NCBI GenBank assembly: GCA_002898855.1
Contig: BEIR01000101.1
Span: 1 to 5,749 of the forward strand
Length of the DNA stretch: 5,749 bases
Source of the DNA: a bacterium HR41
GTDB lineage: Bacteria > Actinomycetota > Thermoleophilia > Solirubrobacterales > Thermoleophilaceae
Direction: 5' to 3'
Part shown: positions 5,677 to 5,749 of the stretch, piece by piece
How positions within the stretch are numbered: position 1 is the first letter of the stretch
Layout: every line of letters starts with the position of its first letter
Translations under genes and position numbers: made by a program
The notes under the pieces: model-generated
Databases searched by the model: none
Told to the model about the DNA's origin: nothing
Seen by the model: only the letters and a program-made list of their open reading frames with translations

Positions 5677-5749
5677 TTGTTCGAGATAACGGACGTTCGT
5701 GTTAACATACACGACGTGCTTGAAAGCGCAGCGAAAGCTGAACACGACG
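5677..5749 (+). CDS. Possible 5' end of a further gene, cut off by the window edge
   Basis: From TTG 5677 the frame stays open to the end of the window. It reads MFEITDVRVNIH and continues through an in-frame GTG at 5716 (second start option) to ESAAKAEHD, 24 codons in all. The composition looks protein-like and not Arg/Ala/Pro shadow sequence. A well-placed Shine-Dalgarno site supports 5677; a TAACAT hexamer at 5703-5708 would instead put a transcription start at about 5715, favouring a leaderless message from GTG 5716. Codons are less GC-rich at the third position (ATA, GTT, CTT, GAA, AAA) than in the neighbouring genes. I do not recognise the product. It lies 72 bases after the regulator stop in the same direction, so it could be co-transcribed. 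Confidence 0.4.
   Translation, partial: MFEITDVRVNIHDVLESAAKAEHD
5697..5714. repeat. Operator-like palindrome TCGTGT-TAACAT-ACACGA
   Basis: TCGTGT (5697-5702) and ACACGA (5709-5714) are perfect 6-bp inverted arms around TAACAT (5703-5708). With one unpaired base (5696) the symmetry extends by ACG (5693-5695) and CGT (5715-5717). The central hexamer fits a TANNNT -10 element, and TTCGAG (5680-5685) lies 17 bases upstream as a poor -35. A dyad on a promoter core is typical of a repressor operator. If the gene starts at TTG 5677 instead, the palindrome lies inside the coding sequence. Confidence 0.4.

Noticed and set aside
5350..5745. 131-codon minus-strand frame over the end of the regulator and the right edge
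   Set aside because: It is antisense to the conserved helix-turn-helix and shows no family motif; the right-edge part fits better as the start of a forward gene.

Overview
The window is very GC-rich, with coding frames dominated by G/C third positions, frequent GTG starts and weak Shine-Dalgarno sites. This fits a high-GC actinobacterium-like genome. LeuA is the shorter (about 530-residue) class rather than the longer form usual in Streptomyces and Mycobacterium, and the PucR regulator has an RsbRD-like N-terminal region. I therefore lean towards a deep actinobacterial lineage such as Thermoleophilia, but this is an inference from gene content and not a proof.

Layout. Bases 1-166 hold no supportable gene; they contain a short direct repeat, an inverted repeat and a weak promoter candidate. 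At 167-220 there is a 17-codon leader peptide, MSFLRDLRLLLLPLRGE, with seven leucines, four of them consecutive. It lies upstream of leuA (2-isopropylmalate synthase, 299-1903) and overlaps an RNA hairpin with a UUCG loop. This looks like a leucine-sensing attenuation leader. leuA overlaps by four bases (GTGA) with a gene for an iron-type alcohol dehydrogenase related to maleylacetate reductases (1900-3021), so the two are probably one translationally coupled operon.

On the opposite strand, ending 39 bases from the dehydrogenase gene, is a membrane fatty-acyl desaturase of the stearoyl-CoA (delta-9) type (4134 down to 3061) with all three histidine boxes. It is divergent from a PucR/CdaR-type transcriptional regulator (4273-5604) across a 138-base gap. 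The regulator is a natural candidate to control the desaturase, itself, or both. Two overlapping inverted repeats lie at the extreme 5' end of the regulator gene.

After the regulator stop, bases 5605-5749 become less GC-rich. They contain a good ribosome binding site, a possible TTG start, an operator-like palindrome around a -10-like hexamer, and an in-frame GTG: probably the beginning of a further gene cut off by the window edge.

The most informative points are the leucine leader with its hairpin, the unexplained coupling of a maleylacetate-reductase-like enzyme with atypical active-site residues to leuA, and the nested palindromes near the regulator start. I see no CRISPR array, mobile element, tRNA or rRNA, and no evidence for a wholly new multi-gene system.
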